Part shown: piece by piece, positions 35,261-44,322 of the stretch | Layout: each line of letters starts with the position of its first letter | Numbering within the stretch: position 1 is the first letter of the stretch | The notes under the pieces: generated by a model | Databases searched by the model: none | What the model was told of the DNA's origin: nothing | The model's input: the letters and a program-made list of their open reading frames with translations, nothing else | Translations under genes and position numbers: made by a program | Origin: Methylobacterium sp. R2-1 | Lineage (GTDB): Bacteria; Pseudomonadota; Alphaproteobacteria; Rhizobiales; Beijerinckiaceae | DNA length: 64,000 nt | Direction: 5' to 3' | Assembly: GCF_014191355.1 (NCBI RefSeq) | Contig: NZ_JACHWM010000015.1 | Span: 62,001-126,000, forward strand

Positions 35261-36358
35261 TCAGGCAGCCTTGCGCCGCTCCGGATAGAGCCCGGCCAAG
35301 CCTTCTTCCGAGGCGTCGCAGACGCCGCGCTCGGTGATGATGCCGGTGACGAGGCGAGCGGGGGTCACGTCGAAGGCCGGGTTGGCCACCGGACTTCCCG
35401 GCGAGACCACGGCGACGGTGGCGAAGGCGCCGTCGTCGGTCCGGCCGGTGAGGTGGGTGACCTCGCGGGCGTCGCGCTCCTCGATCGGGATGTCGCGCAC
35501 CCCGTCTTGCAGGGCCCAGTCGATGGTGGAGAAGGGCAGCGCCGCGTAGAACGGGATGCGATTGTCGGAGGCGGCCAGCGCCTTCAGATAGGTGCCGATC
35601 TTATTGCAGACATAGCCCGCCGCCGTGGTGCGGTCCGAGCCGACGATGCAGACATCGACTTGTCCGTGCTGCATCAGGTGGCCGCCCGCATTGTCGGCGA
35701 TGACGGTGTGCGGTACGCCGTGGGCGTTGAGTTCGAAGGCGGTGAGCGCCGCACCCTGGTTGCGCGGCCGGGTCTCGTCCACGAAGACATGGACCGGCAC
35801 GCCGGCATCGTGCGCGACGTAAATCGGCGCCAGCGCCGTGCCCCAATCGACGGTGGCGAGCCAGCCGGCGTTACAATGGGTCAGCACGTTGACCGGCCCA
35901 ACTTTCTTCGCGGCAATCTCGGACAGAATTTTGGCGCCGTGCTCGCCGATGGCGCGGCAGCTCGCAACGTCCTCGTCGGCGATTGCAGCGGCCTCCGCGA
36001 AGGCGAGCGCCGCTCGCTCAGCCTCCGGCCTCCGTCGCAGCACGGCGGCCATCCGGTCGAGCGCCCAGCGCAGATTGATCGCGGTCGGCCGTGTGGCGGC
36101 GAGCGTTGCGCTGGCCCGTTCGATGCCGGCCTCGCTGGCATCCTCCCGCATGGCCAATGCCAGCCCGTAGGCGGCGGTAACCCCGATGAGCGGCGCGCCG
36201 CGCACCACCATGGTGCGGATCGCCACGGCCGCGTCATCGAGGCTCGTCAGACGCTTGAGTTCGAACGCGAAGGGCAGCCGGGTCTGATCGATGACTGCGA
36301 CGGAGTTCCCGTCGGTCTCGGGGAAGATGGTGCGGTAGGGGCGTCCGTCGATTTTCAT
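35261..36358 (-). CDS. mtnA: Methylthioribose-1-phosphate isomerase
   Basis: A 365-residue eIF2B-like isomerase of the methionine salvage pathway; it turns 5-methylthioribose-1-phosphate into the ribulose form. Diagnostic runs are IRTMVVRGAPLIGVTAAYG, then LTHCNAGWLATVDWGTAL with the catalytic Cys, and CIVGSDRTTAAGYVCNKIGT with the catalytic Asp. Other salvage genes (mtnK, mtnB and so on) are not adjacent. Length is normal. Confidence 0.96.
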   Translation of the reverse strand: MKIDGRPYRTIFPETDGNSVAVIDQTRLPFAFELKRLTSLDDAAVAIRTMVVRGAPLIGVTAAYGLALAMREDASEAGIERASATLAATRPTAINLRWALDRMAAVLRRRPEAERAALAFAEAAAIADEDVASCRAIGEHGAKILSEIAAKKVGPVNVLTHCNAGWLATVDWGTALAPIYVAHDAGVPVHVFVDETRPRNQGAALTAFELNAHGVPHTVIADNAGGHLMQHGQVDVCIVGSDRTTAAGYVCNKIGTYLKALAASDNRIPFYAALPFSTIDWALQDGVRDIPIEERDAREVTHLTGRTDDGAFATVAVVSPGSPVANPAFDVTPARLVTGIITERGVCDASEEGLAGLYPERRKAA

Positions 36359-36504
36359 GGGGTGCTCGCGCGTGAGAGCGGCGATCCGGCGGCGAACGTG
36401 GCCGTGCGGATCGACGTCAGCCGATGTCTCATCCCGCGAGTGTGTCGCCAGAATGGCCTGGGGCGGTCAAGCCGCCCCAGGGATTCCTATCTGCCAAAGG
36501 TCGG

Positions 36505-36708
36505 TCAGCGCGGGACCCGCTCGACGTAGATGTCGATATAGGCGCCGTCTTCCAGGCCGAGCAGGTCTCGGATCATGCCGGGCAGCTTGCACAGCAGAGC
36601 CGGCATGGTGGGCGCTTCGGTGGCGAGGCCCGGCACCGGCGAGTCGTGGACGAAGAAGACGCCGGCCGCCTCATCCCAGGCGCAGCGGACGGTGACTTTG
36701 CAACCCAT
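36505..36708 (-). CDS. DUF1902 family small protein
   Basis: A 67-residue protein: VRCAWDEAAGVFFVHDSPVPG, TEAPTMPALLCKLPGMIRDLL. This matches the DUF1902 fold, which is related to HicB-like antitoxins. No HicA-like toxin gene adjoins it, so toxin-antitoxin function is not supported. ATG 36708 follows GAGGATC. It lies between mtnA and serA, all on the same strand, with gaps on both sides over 100 bases. Confidence 0.7.
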   Translation of the reverse strand: MGCKVTVRCAWDEAAGVFFVHDSPVPGLATEAPTMPALLCKLPGMIRDLLGLEDGAYIDIYVERVPR

Positions 36709-36811
36709 CGTGCGATCCTCATTCTCGGGGGGGAGGGAGGACGGCGCAGTCGGCGCCGTGCCGTCGTGGTCGGAGGGGCGGACGGGATCGTCCGCCGGAG
36801 CCTTGTCGGCC

Positions 36812-38419
36812 TCAGAACCGCACGGGGCGCACACGCTTCACCTGCGGAATCGCTTCGATCGCCCTCAGGACCTCGGGGGACACCTCGCCATCCACCGCCA
36901 CGAAGGCGATGGCGTTGCCGCCCTCCGCCTCGCGGCCGAGCGCGAAGGTCGCGACGTTGACGCCCGCCTCACCCAGCACCGAGCCGAAGCGGCCGACGAA
37001 GCCCGGCTTGTCGTGGTTGCGCACGTAGAGCATGTGCGGGGCGAAGGCCGCATCGATGTCGATCCCGCGGATCTCGATCACGCGCGGCTTGCCGTCGTGG
37101 AAGACGGTTCCGGCAGCGTCGCGCGGCATGTCCTCGGCGTCCACGGTGATGCGCACCACCGACTCGTAGTCGCTGGCGCCGCCCTCGCGCTTGATCTCGT
37201 CGACGACGATGCCGCGATCCCGCGCGATCACCGGAGCCGAGACCATGTTCACGTCCTGCAGGATCGGGCGCAGAACGCCGGTCACCGCTGCGGAGGTCAG
37301 CGCCCGGGTGTTCATGCCGGCCACCGCGCCCTCGTAGGTGATGCGGATGCCCTTGATCGGCGCTTCCGTGAGCTGGCCCAGGAACGAGCCGAGCTTCTCA
37401 CACAAAGCGACGAAGGGCTTGAGGCGCGGAGCCTCCTCGGCCGAGATCGAGGGGAAGTTGATCGCGTTGGTGATGGCGCCGCTGAGCAGGTAATCGGCCA
37501 TCTGCTCGGCGACCTGGAGCGCCACGTTCTCCTGCGCCTCGGAGGTCGACGCGCCGAGATGCGGCGTACAGATCACGTTCGGGTGGCCGAACAGCGGATT
37601 CTCGGTTGCCGGTTCGGTGACGAACACGTCGAAGGCCGCGCCCGCCACATGGCCGGAATCGAGGGCGGCACGCAGGGCCGTCTCGTCCACGAGGCCGCCG
37701 CGGGCGCAGTTGATGATGCGCACACCGCGCTTGGTCTTGGCGAGGTTCTCTTCCGACAGGATGTTGCGGGTCTTATCGGTGAGCGGCACGTGCAGGGTGA
37801 TGATGTCGGCGCGCGCCAGCAACTCCTCGAGTTCGACCTTCTCGACGCCGATCTCGACGGCGCGCTCCGGCGTGAGGAAGGGATCGTAGGCGACGACCTT
37901 CAGCTTCAGCCCGATCGCCCGGTCGGCGACTACGGCGCCGATATTGCCGCAGCCGATCACACCGAGCGTCTTGGCCGTCAGCTCGACGCCCATGAAGCGG
38001 TTCTTCTCCCACTTTCCGGCTTGGGTCGATGCGTCGGCCGCGGGGATCTGACGGGCGAGCGCGAACATCAGGGCGATGGCGTGCTCGGCGGTGGTGATCG
38101 AGTTGCCGAACGGCGTGTTCATCACGATCACACCCTTGGCGGTCGCGGCCGGCACATCGACGTTGTCGACGCCGATCCCGGCGCGGCCGACTACCTTGAG
38201 ACGGGTCGCCTCGGCGAGCAGCTTGCCCGTCACCTTGGTGGCGGAGCGGATGGCGAGGCCGTCATAGTTGCCGATGACGGCGGCCAGCGCCTCCTTGTCC
38301 TTGCCGAGGTTGGGCTGGAAGTCGACCTCGATGCCGCGATCGCGGAAGATCTGGACGGCGGCGTCGGACAGGGCGTCGGAGATGAGGACCTTGGGCTTGG
38401 TCGTGGCAGGCTTGGTCAT
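36812..38419 (-). CDS. serA: D-3-phosphoglycerate dehydrogenase
   Basis: A 535-residue long-form enzyme, first step of the phosphorylated serine pathway. The NAD-binding motif is GVIGCGNIG near residues 153-161. The catalytic Arg lies in NCARGGLVDE and the catalytic His in CTPHLGAST. After the catalytic domain comes an intervening domain and a C-terminal ACT domain (YVRNHDKPGFVGRFGSVLGE) for serine feedback. ATG 38419 is chosen because it begins the Rossmann-type fold (KVLISDALSD). serC lies upstream, with a hairpin between them. Confidence 0.97.
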   Translation of the reverse strand: MTKPATTKPKVLISDALSDAAVQIFRDRGIEVDFQPNLGKDKEALAAVIGNYDGLAIRSATKVTGKLLAEATRLKVVGRAGIGVDNVDVPAATAKGVIVMNTPFGNSITTAEHAIALMFALARQIPAADASTQAGKWEKNRFMGVELTAKTLGVIGCGNIGAVVADRAIGLKLKVVAYDPFLTPERAVEIGVEKVELEELLARADIITLHVPLTDKTRNILSEENLAKTKRGVRIINCARGGLVDETALRAALDSGHVAGAAFDVFVTEPATENPLFGHPNVICTPHLGASTSEAQENVALQVAEQMADYLLSGAITNAINFPSISAEEAPRLKPFVALCEKLGSFLGQLTEAPIKGIRITYEGAVAGMNTRALTSAAVTGVLRPILQDVNMVSAPVIARDRGIVVDEIKREGGASDYESVVRITVDAEDMPRDAAGTVFHDGKPRVIEIRGIDIDAAFAPHMLYVRNHDKPGFVGRFGSVLGEAGVNVATFALGREAEGGNAIAFVAVDGEVSPEVLRAIEAIPQVKRVRPVRF

Positions 38420-38536
38420 GAAAAGCACCTCGCGTCGTGCGGGCGCGCAGGATCGCTGCCTCAAATGCAAGGCATGGCCGGTCGCCGCGTCGCGCGGGAC
38501 ATCACCGGCGGATCGCTGGAGCGCGTTGATAAGCAA

Positions 38537-38560
38537 ATGGCCGGTCTCGCGACCGGCCAT
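38537..38560 (-). terminator. serC-serA intergenic hairpin
   Basis: A perfect 10-bp stem, atggccggtc with gaccggccat around a four-base loop, lies 18 bases after the serC stop and is followed on the minus strand by TTGCTT. It can terminate or attenuate transcription before serA, which would set a lower serA:serC ratio. Confidence 0.6.
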
Positions 38561-38577
38561 CATGACGTCTCAGACCC

Positions 38578-39753
38578 TCAGGCCGCCGCGGCGGCCAGCG
38601 CCGCCTTTTCCTGGGCGAAGGCCCAGTCGAGCCAGGGAGTGAGCGCCGCGAGGTCGGAGGCCTCGACGGTGGCCCCGCACCAGATGCGCAGGCCGGCCGG
38701 TGCGTCGCGGTAGGCGCCGAAGTCGAAGGCGACACCTTCCTTCTCCAGCCGGCTGACGATGCCGGCGGCAACCTTCTTGACCACGTCGTTGCCCTTGGCG
38801 AGCACGTCCGGGTCGGTGATCACGAGGCAGACGCCCGTGTTCGAGTAGGTCGCCGGGTCCACCGCAAGGTGGCCAATCCAGGGAGTACGCGCCACCCAGT
38901 CGTGGACCACCCGGGCATTGGCGTCCGCCCGCGCGTGCAGCGCGTCGAGGCCGCCGATGCTCTCGGCCCATTTCAGGGTGTCGATGTAGTCCTCGACCGC
39001 GAGCATGGAGGGCGTGTTGATGGTGTCGCCTTTGAAGATGCCCTCGATCAGCCGCCCGCCCTTGGTCAGGCGGAAGACCTTCGGGATCGGCCAGGCCGGC
39101 GTGTGGCTCTCGAGGCGCGCGACGGCGCGCGGCGACAGGATCAGCATGCCGTGCGCGGCCTCGCCGCCCATCACCTTCTGCCAGGAATAGGTGACGACAT
39201 CGAGCTTGTCCCACGGCAGCGGCATCGCGAAGGCGGCCGAGGTCGCGTCGCAGATGGTGACGCCCTCGCGGTCGTCGGCGATCCAGTCGCTGTGCGGGAT
39301 CTTCACGCCGGCCGTGGTGCCGTTCCAGGTGAAGACGACGTCGTGGTTCTTGGTGTCGATCGCGTCCAGCGCCGGCAGGATGCCATGCTCGGTGGTGCGG
39401 ACGACCGGATCGATCTTGAGCTCCTTCAGGGCGTCGGTGACCCATTCAGCGCCGAAGGAATCCCAGGCCATGACCTCGACGGTCTTCGGGCCGAGCATCG
39501 ACCACATCGCCATCTCGACGGCGCCGGTGTCCGAGCCGGGAACGATGCCGATGCGGTAATCGTCCGGAACGCGCAGAACCGTGCGGGTGAGCTCGATGGC
39601 CTCGGCGAGCTTGGCCTTGCCGGCGGCCGAGCGGTGCGAACGGCCGAGCGCCGCGCCGGAGAGGGCATCGAGGCTCCAGCCCGGACGCTTGGTCGTCGGG
39701 CCGGACGAGAAATAGGGCACGCGCGGGCGCGCGGCGGGCATTTGAGCCGTCAT
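38578..39753 (-). CDS. serC: Phosphoserine aminotransferase
   Basis: A 391-residue PLP enzyme, second step of serine synthesis. It starts ARPRVPYFSSGPTTKRPGW. The PLP lysine is in YSWQKVMGGEAAHGM, and IPHSDWIADDREGVTICDAT carries the cofactor-binding aspartate. It belongs to the alphaproteobacterial/archaeal SerC subgroup. ATG 39753 is preferred because GGAAGGATGG lies at good spacing; the ATG at 39762 abuts that site. Confidence 0.95.
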   Translation of the reverse strand: MTAQMPAARPRVPYFSSGPTTKRPGWSLDALSGAALGRSHRSAAGKAKLAEAIELTRTVLRVPDDYRIGIVPGSDTGAVEMAMWSMLGPKTVEVMAWDSFGAEWVTDALKELKIDPVVRTTEHGILPALDAIDTKNHDVVFTWNGTTAGVKIPHSDWIADDREGVTICDATSAAFAMPLPWDKLDVVTYSWQKVMGGEAAHGMLILSPRAVARLESHTPAWPIPKVFRLTKGGRLIEGIFKGDTINTPSMLAVEDYIDTLKWAESIGGLDALHARADANARVVHDWVARTPWIGHLAVDPATYSNTGVCLVITDPDVLAKGNDVVKKVAAGIVSRLEKEGVAFDFGAYRDAPAGLRIWCGATVEASDLAALTPWLDWAFAQEKAALAAAAA

Positions 39754-39860
39754 GTCAGCCATCCTTCCAGATGAGCGCCTCCCGTTGGGGGGAGGTGTCC
39801 CGTCGCCGGGAGTGACGGATCGCGCGCCGCAATGCAAGAGGCTTTTTAAAGGATTCAGAT
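39754..39860 (-). promoter_or_regulatory. Candidate serC leader RNA element
   Basis: The leader just upstream of serC folds into a clear hairpin (cctccc pairing with gggagg, plus-strand 39778-39795), followed by GCGCTCATCTGGAAGGATGG that runs into the start codon. A conserved structured RNA, the serC motif, is known upstream of serC in alphaproteobacteria. Position and general layout agree here. I could not check covariation, so this is a candidate only. Confidence 0.45.
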
Positions 39861-39927
39861 CTGCGTGTGCTGCGGGCAACAGAACGATATTTCAGTTCTC
39901 ATAAGAACAGCTGAGAAGAAGGTCCAT

Positions 39928-40650
39928 CTAAGGTTCGTCCCGCTCCAGCAGGTCCGGTCGACGCGCCCGCGTCAGCGCGCGGCTGCGTTCGGACCGCCAG
40001 CGGTCGATGGCCGCGTGGTTACCGCTCATCAGAACATCAGGGATCGTCCGCCCTTCCCACTCTCGCGGACGGGTGTAGTGCGGGTATTCGAGCAGGCCGC
40101 CCTCGAAGCTCTCCTCGACGCCCGAGGCGTGCTTGCCCATCACGCCGGGCAGCAGGCGCACGCAGGCGTCGATCAGCACCAGGGCCGCGATCTCGCCGCC
40201 TGACAGCACGTAGTCGCCGATCGAAACTTCTTCGAGATTGCGTGCCTCGATCACCCGCTCATCCACGCCCTCGAATCGGCCGCAGACGAGGATCGCGCCG
40301 GGGCCCTCGGCGAGCGCCCGCACCCGCGCCTGTGTCAGCGGCTTTCCGCGCGGGGACATGAGGAGGCGGGGCCGGCCGTCATCCGGCGCTGCCGCGGCAT
40401 CGATGGCTGCGCCGAGCACGTCGCAGCGCAGAACCATCCCCGCGCCGCCGCCGGCCGGGGTGTCGTCCACGTTGCGGTGGCGACCGAGTCCGTGCTCACG
40501 GATCTGGCGCGGCTCGAGGCTCCATGTCCCGCGCTGCAGCGCATCGCCCGACAGCGAATGACCCAGCGGACCCGGAAACATCTCCGGGTAGAGGGTCAGG
40601 ACGGTGGCCCGCCAGGGGGCCGACGTGCCGGGATGGACGGGCTCGCTCAT
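39928..40650 (-). CDS. trmD: tRNA (guanine(37)-N1)-methyltransferase
   Basis: A 240-residue SPOUT enzyme that methylates G37 next to the anticodon and prevents frameshifting. Diagnostic runs are TLYPEMFPGPLGHSL, then VDDTPAGGGAGMVLR with the catalytic Asp region, and CGRFEGVDERVIE, then EEVSIGDYVLSGGE in the knot. In many bacteria trmD follows rimM; here they are 3.8 kb apart with four unrelated genes between. Confidence 0.97.
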   Translation of the reverse strand: MSEPVHPGTSAPWRATVLTLYPEMFPGPLGHSLSGDALQRGTWSLEPRQIREHGLGRHRNVDDTPAGGGAGMVLRCDVLGAAIDAAAAPDDGRPRLLMSPRGKPLTQARVRALAEGPGAILVCGRFEGVDERVIEARNLEEVSIGDYVLSGGEIAALVLIDACVRLLPGVMGKHASGVEESFEGGLLEYPHYTRPREWEGRTIPDVLMSGNHAAIDRWRSERSRALTRARRPDLLERDEP

Positions 40651-40705
40651 GCCGCTTGATGGCGGCGCGCGCCGGGCCGGTCAATGAGGCCGGTGTCCCG
40701 GCTCG

Positions 40706-40990
40706 TCAGCGACGGGCCAGGGGAGGGCGCCGCTTGGGTGCAGCGCGATCATGGCCCTTGAGGTGCCCTCGGGACGGGGAGCGTAGGCGCCGCTCCGGCC
40801 GGGTCGCTTCACCGCCGGTCGAGGGTTCTGCGAAGGGGTCGGCCATGGATTCCGCCGGCCGGCGCGCCATGGCGCCGAACGGATCGGGTTTTCCCAGAGG
40901 GATGCCGACCGTCGCGCCGGGGAAGCCCTGCGCCAGCACCGGGGAGACCGGGACCGCGAGGAGAGCGAGGAGGAGGATCGGGCGTCGCAT
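40706..40990 (-). CDS. Small exported protein of unknown function
   Basis: A 94-residue protein with a clear signal peptide (MRRPILLLALLAVPVSPVLA, cleavage after ALA about residue 20). The mature part is low in complexity and rich in Pro, Gly and Arg (GKPDPFGAMARRPAESM, RRLRSPSRGH). No family is recognised. It lies 56 bases upstream of trmD on the same strand and is divergent from the methyltransferase gene. Confidence 0.55.
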   Translation of the reverse strand: MRRPILLLALLAVPVSPVLAQGFPGATVGIPLGKPDPFGAMARRPAESMADPFAEPSTGGEATRPERRLRSPSRGHLKGHDRAAPKRRPPLARR

Positions 40991-41116
40991 GGCGTCTCGC
41001 TTTCGGATGTCGGTTCGAGCCTTTCCCTTGCGAACGGGGCGCGCTGCCGATGGTTCGATGCGCGGCCGAGGCGCGCGGGATGGGCACGTTCGTCCGCGTC
41101 GGGACTTATCCGGGGC

Positions 41117-41848
41117 ATGATCCGCTTCGCCGCCATCCTCCTGCTGTTGACGCTGCCGGCCTCCGCGGCCGAACCGCTGGCACCGCCCGGCGTGCCGGCC
41201 GAGCGCTTTCCGATGCCCGACAGGCCCGTCGCCGAGATCGTCGCCCCGCAATGGGCGCACGAGCGGCAGCGGGACAAGGCCGACGAGGTCGGGCAGGTCG
41301 CGCGCCTGATGCGGATCGCGCCCGGCGAGACGGTGGCCGATATCGGCGCGGGCAGCGGCTACTACGTGTTCCGCCTGAGCCCGCGCGTCGGCCCGGAGGG
41401 GCGCATCCTCGCGCAGGACATTACGCCGGACTATCTCACCGACCTGGAGCGCCGAGTTTCCGAGGCGGGCTTGTCCAACGTCACGGTGGTGCGCGGCGAG
41501 GCGCACGACCCGCGGCTGCCGCCGGGCTCGGTCGATGCGGCGGTGCTGGTTCACATGTATCACGAGATTGCCCAGCCCTTCGGCCTGCTCTGGAACCTCG
41601 CCGCCGCGATGAAGCCCGGCGGCCGGGTCGGGATCGTCGATGCCGACGCGATCCCCTCGCGCCACGGCACGCCACCGAAGCTCCTGCGCTGCGAGTTGGC
41701 ATCCGTCGGATATCGCGAGGTCTCGATGACCCGGCTGAAGGGCGGTGTCGGCTATCTCGCCGTATTCGAGGCGCCTCGACCGGACGCGCGGCCCGCGCCG
41801 GAGACGATCCGCCCGTGCCGGGACGGGACCACGCGGGACAAGCGCTGA
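41117..41848 (+). CDS. Exported class I SAM-dependent methyltransferase-like protein
   Basis: A 243-residue protein with an N-terminal signal peptide (IRFAAILLLLTLPASAAEP). It is followed by a Rossmann-like methyltransferase fold: VADIGAGSGYYVFRLSP as motif I, then AAVLVHMYHEIAQP and PGGRVGIVDAD. Substrate is unknown. Export is odd for an enzyme needing cytosolic S-adenosylmethionine, although homologues with signal peptides are common in proteobacteria. Confidence 0.8.
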   Translation: MIRFAAILLLLTLPASAAEPLAPPGVPAERFPMPDRPVAEIVAPQWAHERQRDKADEVGQVARLMRIAPGETVADIGAGSGYYVFRLSPRVGPEGRILAQDITPDYLTDLERRVSEAGLSNVTVVRGEAHDPRLPPGSVDAAVLVHMYHEIAQPFGLLWNLAAAMKPGGRVGIVDADAIPSRHGTPPKLLRCELASVGYREVSMTRLKGGVGYLAVFEAPRPDARPAPETIRPCRDGTTRDKR

Positions 41849-41918
41849 CGCGCCTTTACCGAATCGGAGGGGTTGGTCGGCCACGCTGGCAGACCCCGTC
41901 CTCGCGATCCGCTCGGCA

Positions 41919-42713
41919 ATGATCCTCGGTTTCTGGCTCGACCAACCCGTCTGGTTGATGTTCACCCTTCTCGCGGGCGTCTTCCTCGCGATCTGCCTGC
42001 TCTTGAGCCTGTTCACCAACCTGCCTTGGACGAGGGCGGGGATGCGCCTGCTCGCGACCGGAATCGTGCCGCCCTACATCGCCGTGGTCGCGGTGCTGCT
42101 TGCGCTGCTGACCGGCTTCGTCGCCAACGATGCCTGGGAGCGCCAGCGTCAGGCCAGCCGCGTGGTGCAGGCCGAACGCTCGCACGCGCTTGCGGTCTAC
42201 GATCTCAGCATCGCCTCGGCGCCGGATATGAGCGGACTGCGCGCCTCGCTGTTCGCCTATCTCGATGCGGTGGTGAAGGAGGAATGGCCCTCCATGGCTG
42301 AGACCGGCGCTTCGGCGCCCGCTGCGGGCCAAGCGCTCGGGCGCCTGCTTCAGTCCGCGGCCGACCCGCGCAATGCCGCGGAGGCGGGCGAGGCTACTCA
42401 CGCGGCCCTGCTCGATGCGGTGATGCAGCTCCGTTCAGCCCGCAGCGAGCGCCTCGCGCTCAGCGCTGCCCGCAGCGACGAGAGCAAGTGGCTGACGCTC
42501 CTCATCCTTGCCGCCCTGACCCTGACGGCGATCGCCCTCGTCCATTGCGAACGCCCGTTCGCGCAAGCGACGACGCTGTTTTTGTTCTCCGCCGCGATGG
42601 TAACGACGCTCGGTGTGGTCGCTCTGCACGAGCGCCCCTTCGACGGTCCGCTGGCGCTGTCGTCCGAGCCGATCCGCCTCGCCCACGCTGCGATGGAAGT
42701 GGGCGGACGCTGA
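41919..42713 (+). CDS. DUF4239-like membrane protein
   Basis: A 264-residue protein with two N-terminal membrane segments (about residues 7-30 and 45-68), a long helical extracytoplasmic or cytosolic region, and two more membrane segments near residues 190-225. The pattern resembles bestrophin-like DUF4239 proteins (SHALAVYDLSIASAPDMSGLR, then RSARSERLALS). Function unknown. ATG 41919 is chosen as it precedes the first membrane segment directly. It lies 70 bases after the methyltransferase gene. Confidence 0.6.
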   Translation: MILGFWLDQPVWLMFTLLAGVFLAICLLLSLFTNLPWTRAGMRLLATGIVPPYIAVVAVLLALLTGFVANDAWERQRQASRVVQAERSHALAVYDLSIASAPDMSGLRASLFAYLDAVVKEEWPSMAETGASAPAAGQALGRLLQSAADPRNAAEAGEATHAALLDAVMQLRSARSERLALSAARSDESKWLTLLILAALTLTAIALVHCERPFAQATTLFLFSAAMVTTLGVVALHERPFDGPLALSSEPIRLAHAAMEVGGR

Positions 42714-43078
42714 GTCTCTCATGTCCCCGGCCTGGCAGCACCACACGGCTGTTGCCCAGGTCGAACGACCCCGCTGCCCGGTGGCGGGATGCGGAGGAGC
42801 GTCGGACTTCGGCGCGCGCCGCAACCTCAGCGTTATGGTCTGGCCGCGTATGGAACTACGGTTGTGATCCCGTGTTTAACATGATGCTTCAATGACGACA
42901 GCGTTTAGAGCTGGCCGATCCATGATGACATGCGCTTAGATGAGCCAAAAATGCGAGGATCATAGCGGCTTGTTGTAGGCTGAATTTACGGGTTTGTTCG
43001 CAAGACCGGCCGAACGTGAATACTTTTATAAAATGAAACTATGGGGGCGTTTCTGATCAAAGCAAGGGAGATACTCCA
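42714..43078. other. Intergenic region with no recognised gene
   Basis: These 365 bases hold no supported gene. The right-hand half (about 42870-43060) is clearly richer in A/T than the surroundings and includes ttttataaaatg, likely the promoter zone of the acylase-type gene at 43079. No repeat or transposon end was found. Confidence 0.5.
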
Positions 43079-44155
43079 ATGCTGCAGACGCTTCCGTTTA
43101 AAATCGCCGTGTCGGCACTCGCGTTTTGGGCCAGCTTCCAGGCCGCTTTTGGACCCGCAGGCGCGTGTTCCCGCTTCGTCTACATCGGCAACGACGGAAA
43201 AATATTCACCGCACGGTCGATGGATTGGGAAAAACCGATTGGGACTGACCTCTACATCCTTCCTCGGGGGATGACGCGCAGCGGCGAGGTTGGGCCGCAC
43301 TCGATCCAGTGGACGTCGAAATACGGGTCTCTGGTCGCGACCGCATTCAACAACTCCACCTCCGACGGTGTGAACGAAGCTGGTCTCGCAGCGAATGTGC
43401 TTTGGCTCGAAGAGTCGCAGTATCCGACCTTCGACGGCAAAGGGCCGCCCGGATTGGCGATTTCAGCTTGGCCGCAATACGCTCTCGATCACTTCGAAAC
43501 AGTCGCGCAAGCGGTTGAGGAATTCAAGAAGACGCCGTTCACGCTCGTGACGGGCGCCATCCCTGGAACTCAAATCATGGCAAATGTCCATTTGTCACTG
43601 TCGGATTCCAGCGGGGACAGCGCAATTATCGAATATGTCGAGGGAAAGCAGGTCATTCACCACGGCCGCCAATATCAGGTGATGACCAATTCGCCGACAT
43701 ACGAGCAGCAGCTTGCTCTCGCGTCATACTGGTCCCAAATCGGCGGAACGGTCATGCTGCCCGGAACCAGCCGTGCCTCCGATCGCTTCGCTCGCGCATC
43801 CTTCTACGTCAAATCGATTCCGCAAGAGGGTGGGGCCGACCAGCTTTTGGCCAGTGTTTACGGCATCATACGCAATGTCTCGGTGCCGCTCGGGCTTTCG
43901 ACGCCGGACCAGCCGGAAATCGCATCCACGCGCTGGCGTACGGTCTTCGACCACAAGCGTCGGCTCTATTTCTTCGAATCCGCACTGTCGCCGAACACGT
44001 TCTGGACCGATCTCGGCCAGATCGACTTCACACGAGAAACCGGAAAAGTCATGAAGCTTGATCTCGGCGCAGATCAGGCCAATGTCTTCGCCGGTGACGC
44101 GACGCGATACTATCGGGAATCGGAGCCTTTTCCTTTTGCCGGAGTGTCGCGATAG
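43079..44155 (+). CDS. Exported linear amide C-N hydrolase (choloylglycine hydrolase / penicillin V acylase family)
   Basis: A 358-residue Ntn-hydrolase. A signal peptide ends at GPAGA, exposing Cys30 (ACSRFVY) as the N-terminal nucleophile after cleavage. Other family residues are seen in ARSMDWE, AFNNSTSDGVNEAGLAANV and MTNSPTYEQQL. Members cleave bile salts, penicillin V or acyl-homoserine lactones; in Gram-negatives AHL acylase activity is common, but substrate cannot be fixed here. Codon use is less G/C-rich than in the neighbours, which suggests later acquisition. The gene stands alone. Confidence 0.9.
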   Translation: MLQTLPFKIAVSALAFWASFQAAFGPAGACSRFVYIGNDGKIFTARSMDWEKPIGTDLYILPRGMTRSGEVGPHSIQWTSKYGSLVATAFNNSTSDGVNEAGLAANVLWLEESQYPTFDGKGPPGLAISAWPQYALDHFETVAQAVEEFKKTPFTLVTGAIPGTQIMANVHLSLSDSSGDSAIIEYVEGKQVIHHGRQYQVMTNSPTYEQQLALASYWSQIGGTVMLPGTSRASDRFARASFYVKSIPQEGGADQLLASVYGIIRNVSVPLGLSTPDQPEIASTRWRTVFDHKRRLYFFESALSPNTFWTDLGQIDFTRETGKVMKLDLGADQANVFAGDATRYYRESEPFPFAGVSR

Positions 44156-44322
44156 CGCAGCGCGCAGGCAAAACGTGTCATAGGCCCTGAGGCTCATGCC
44201 GACGCGTCGGGCTGGCTGGGGCTATGCCCTCGATCACGGAGGCAACCCGCCCTGCGCCCAGCGGAGAACGGAGCCGAACAGGTCCGGCTCTGATGGTTGG
44301 AACGCAGGGTATCAGCTCGCCT

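Noticed and set aside
36505..36708. HicB-type antitoxin of a toxin-antitoxin pair
   Set aside because: The DUF1902 fold is related to HicB, but no HicA-like toxin frame lies on either side.
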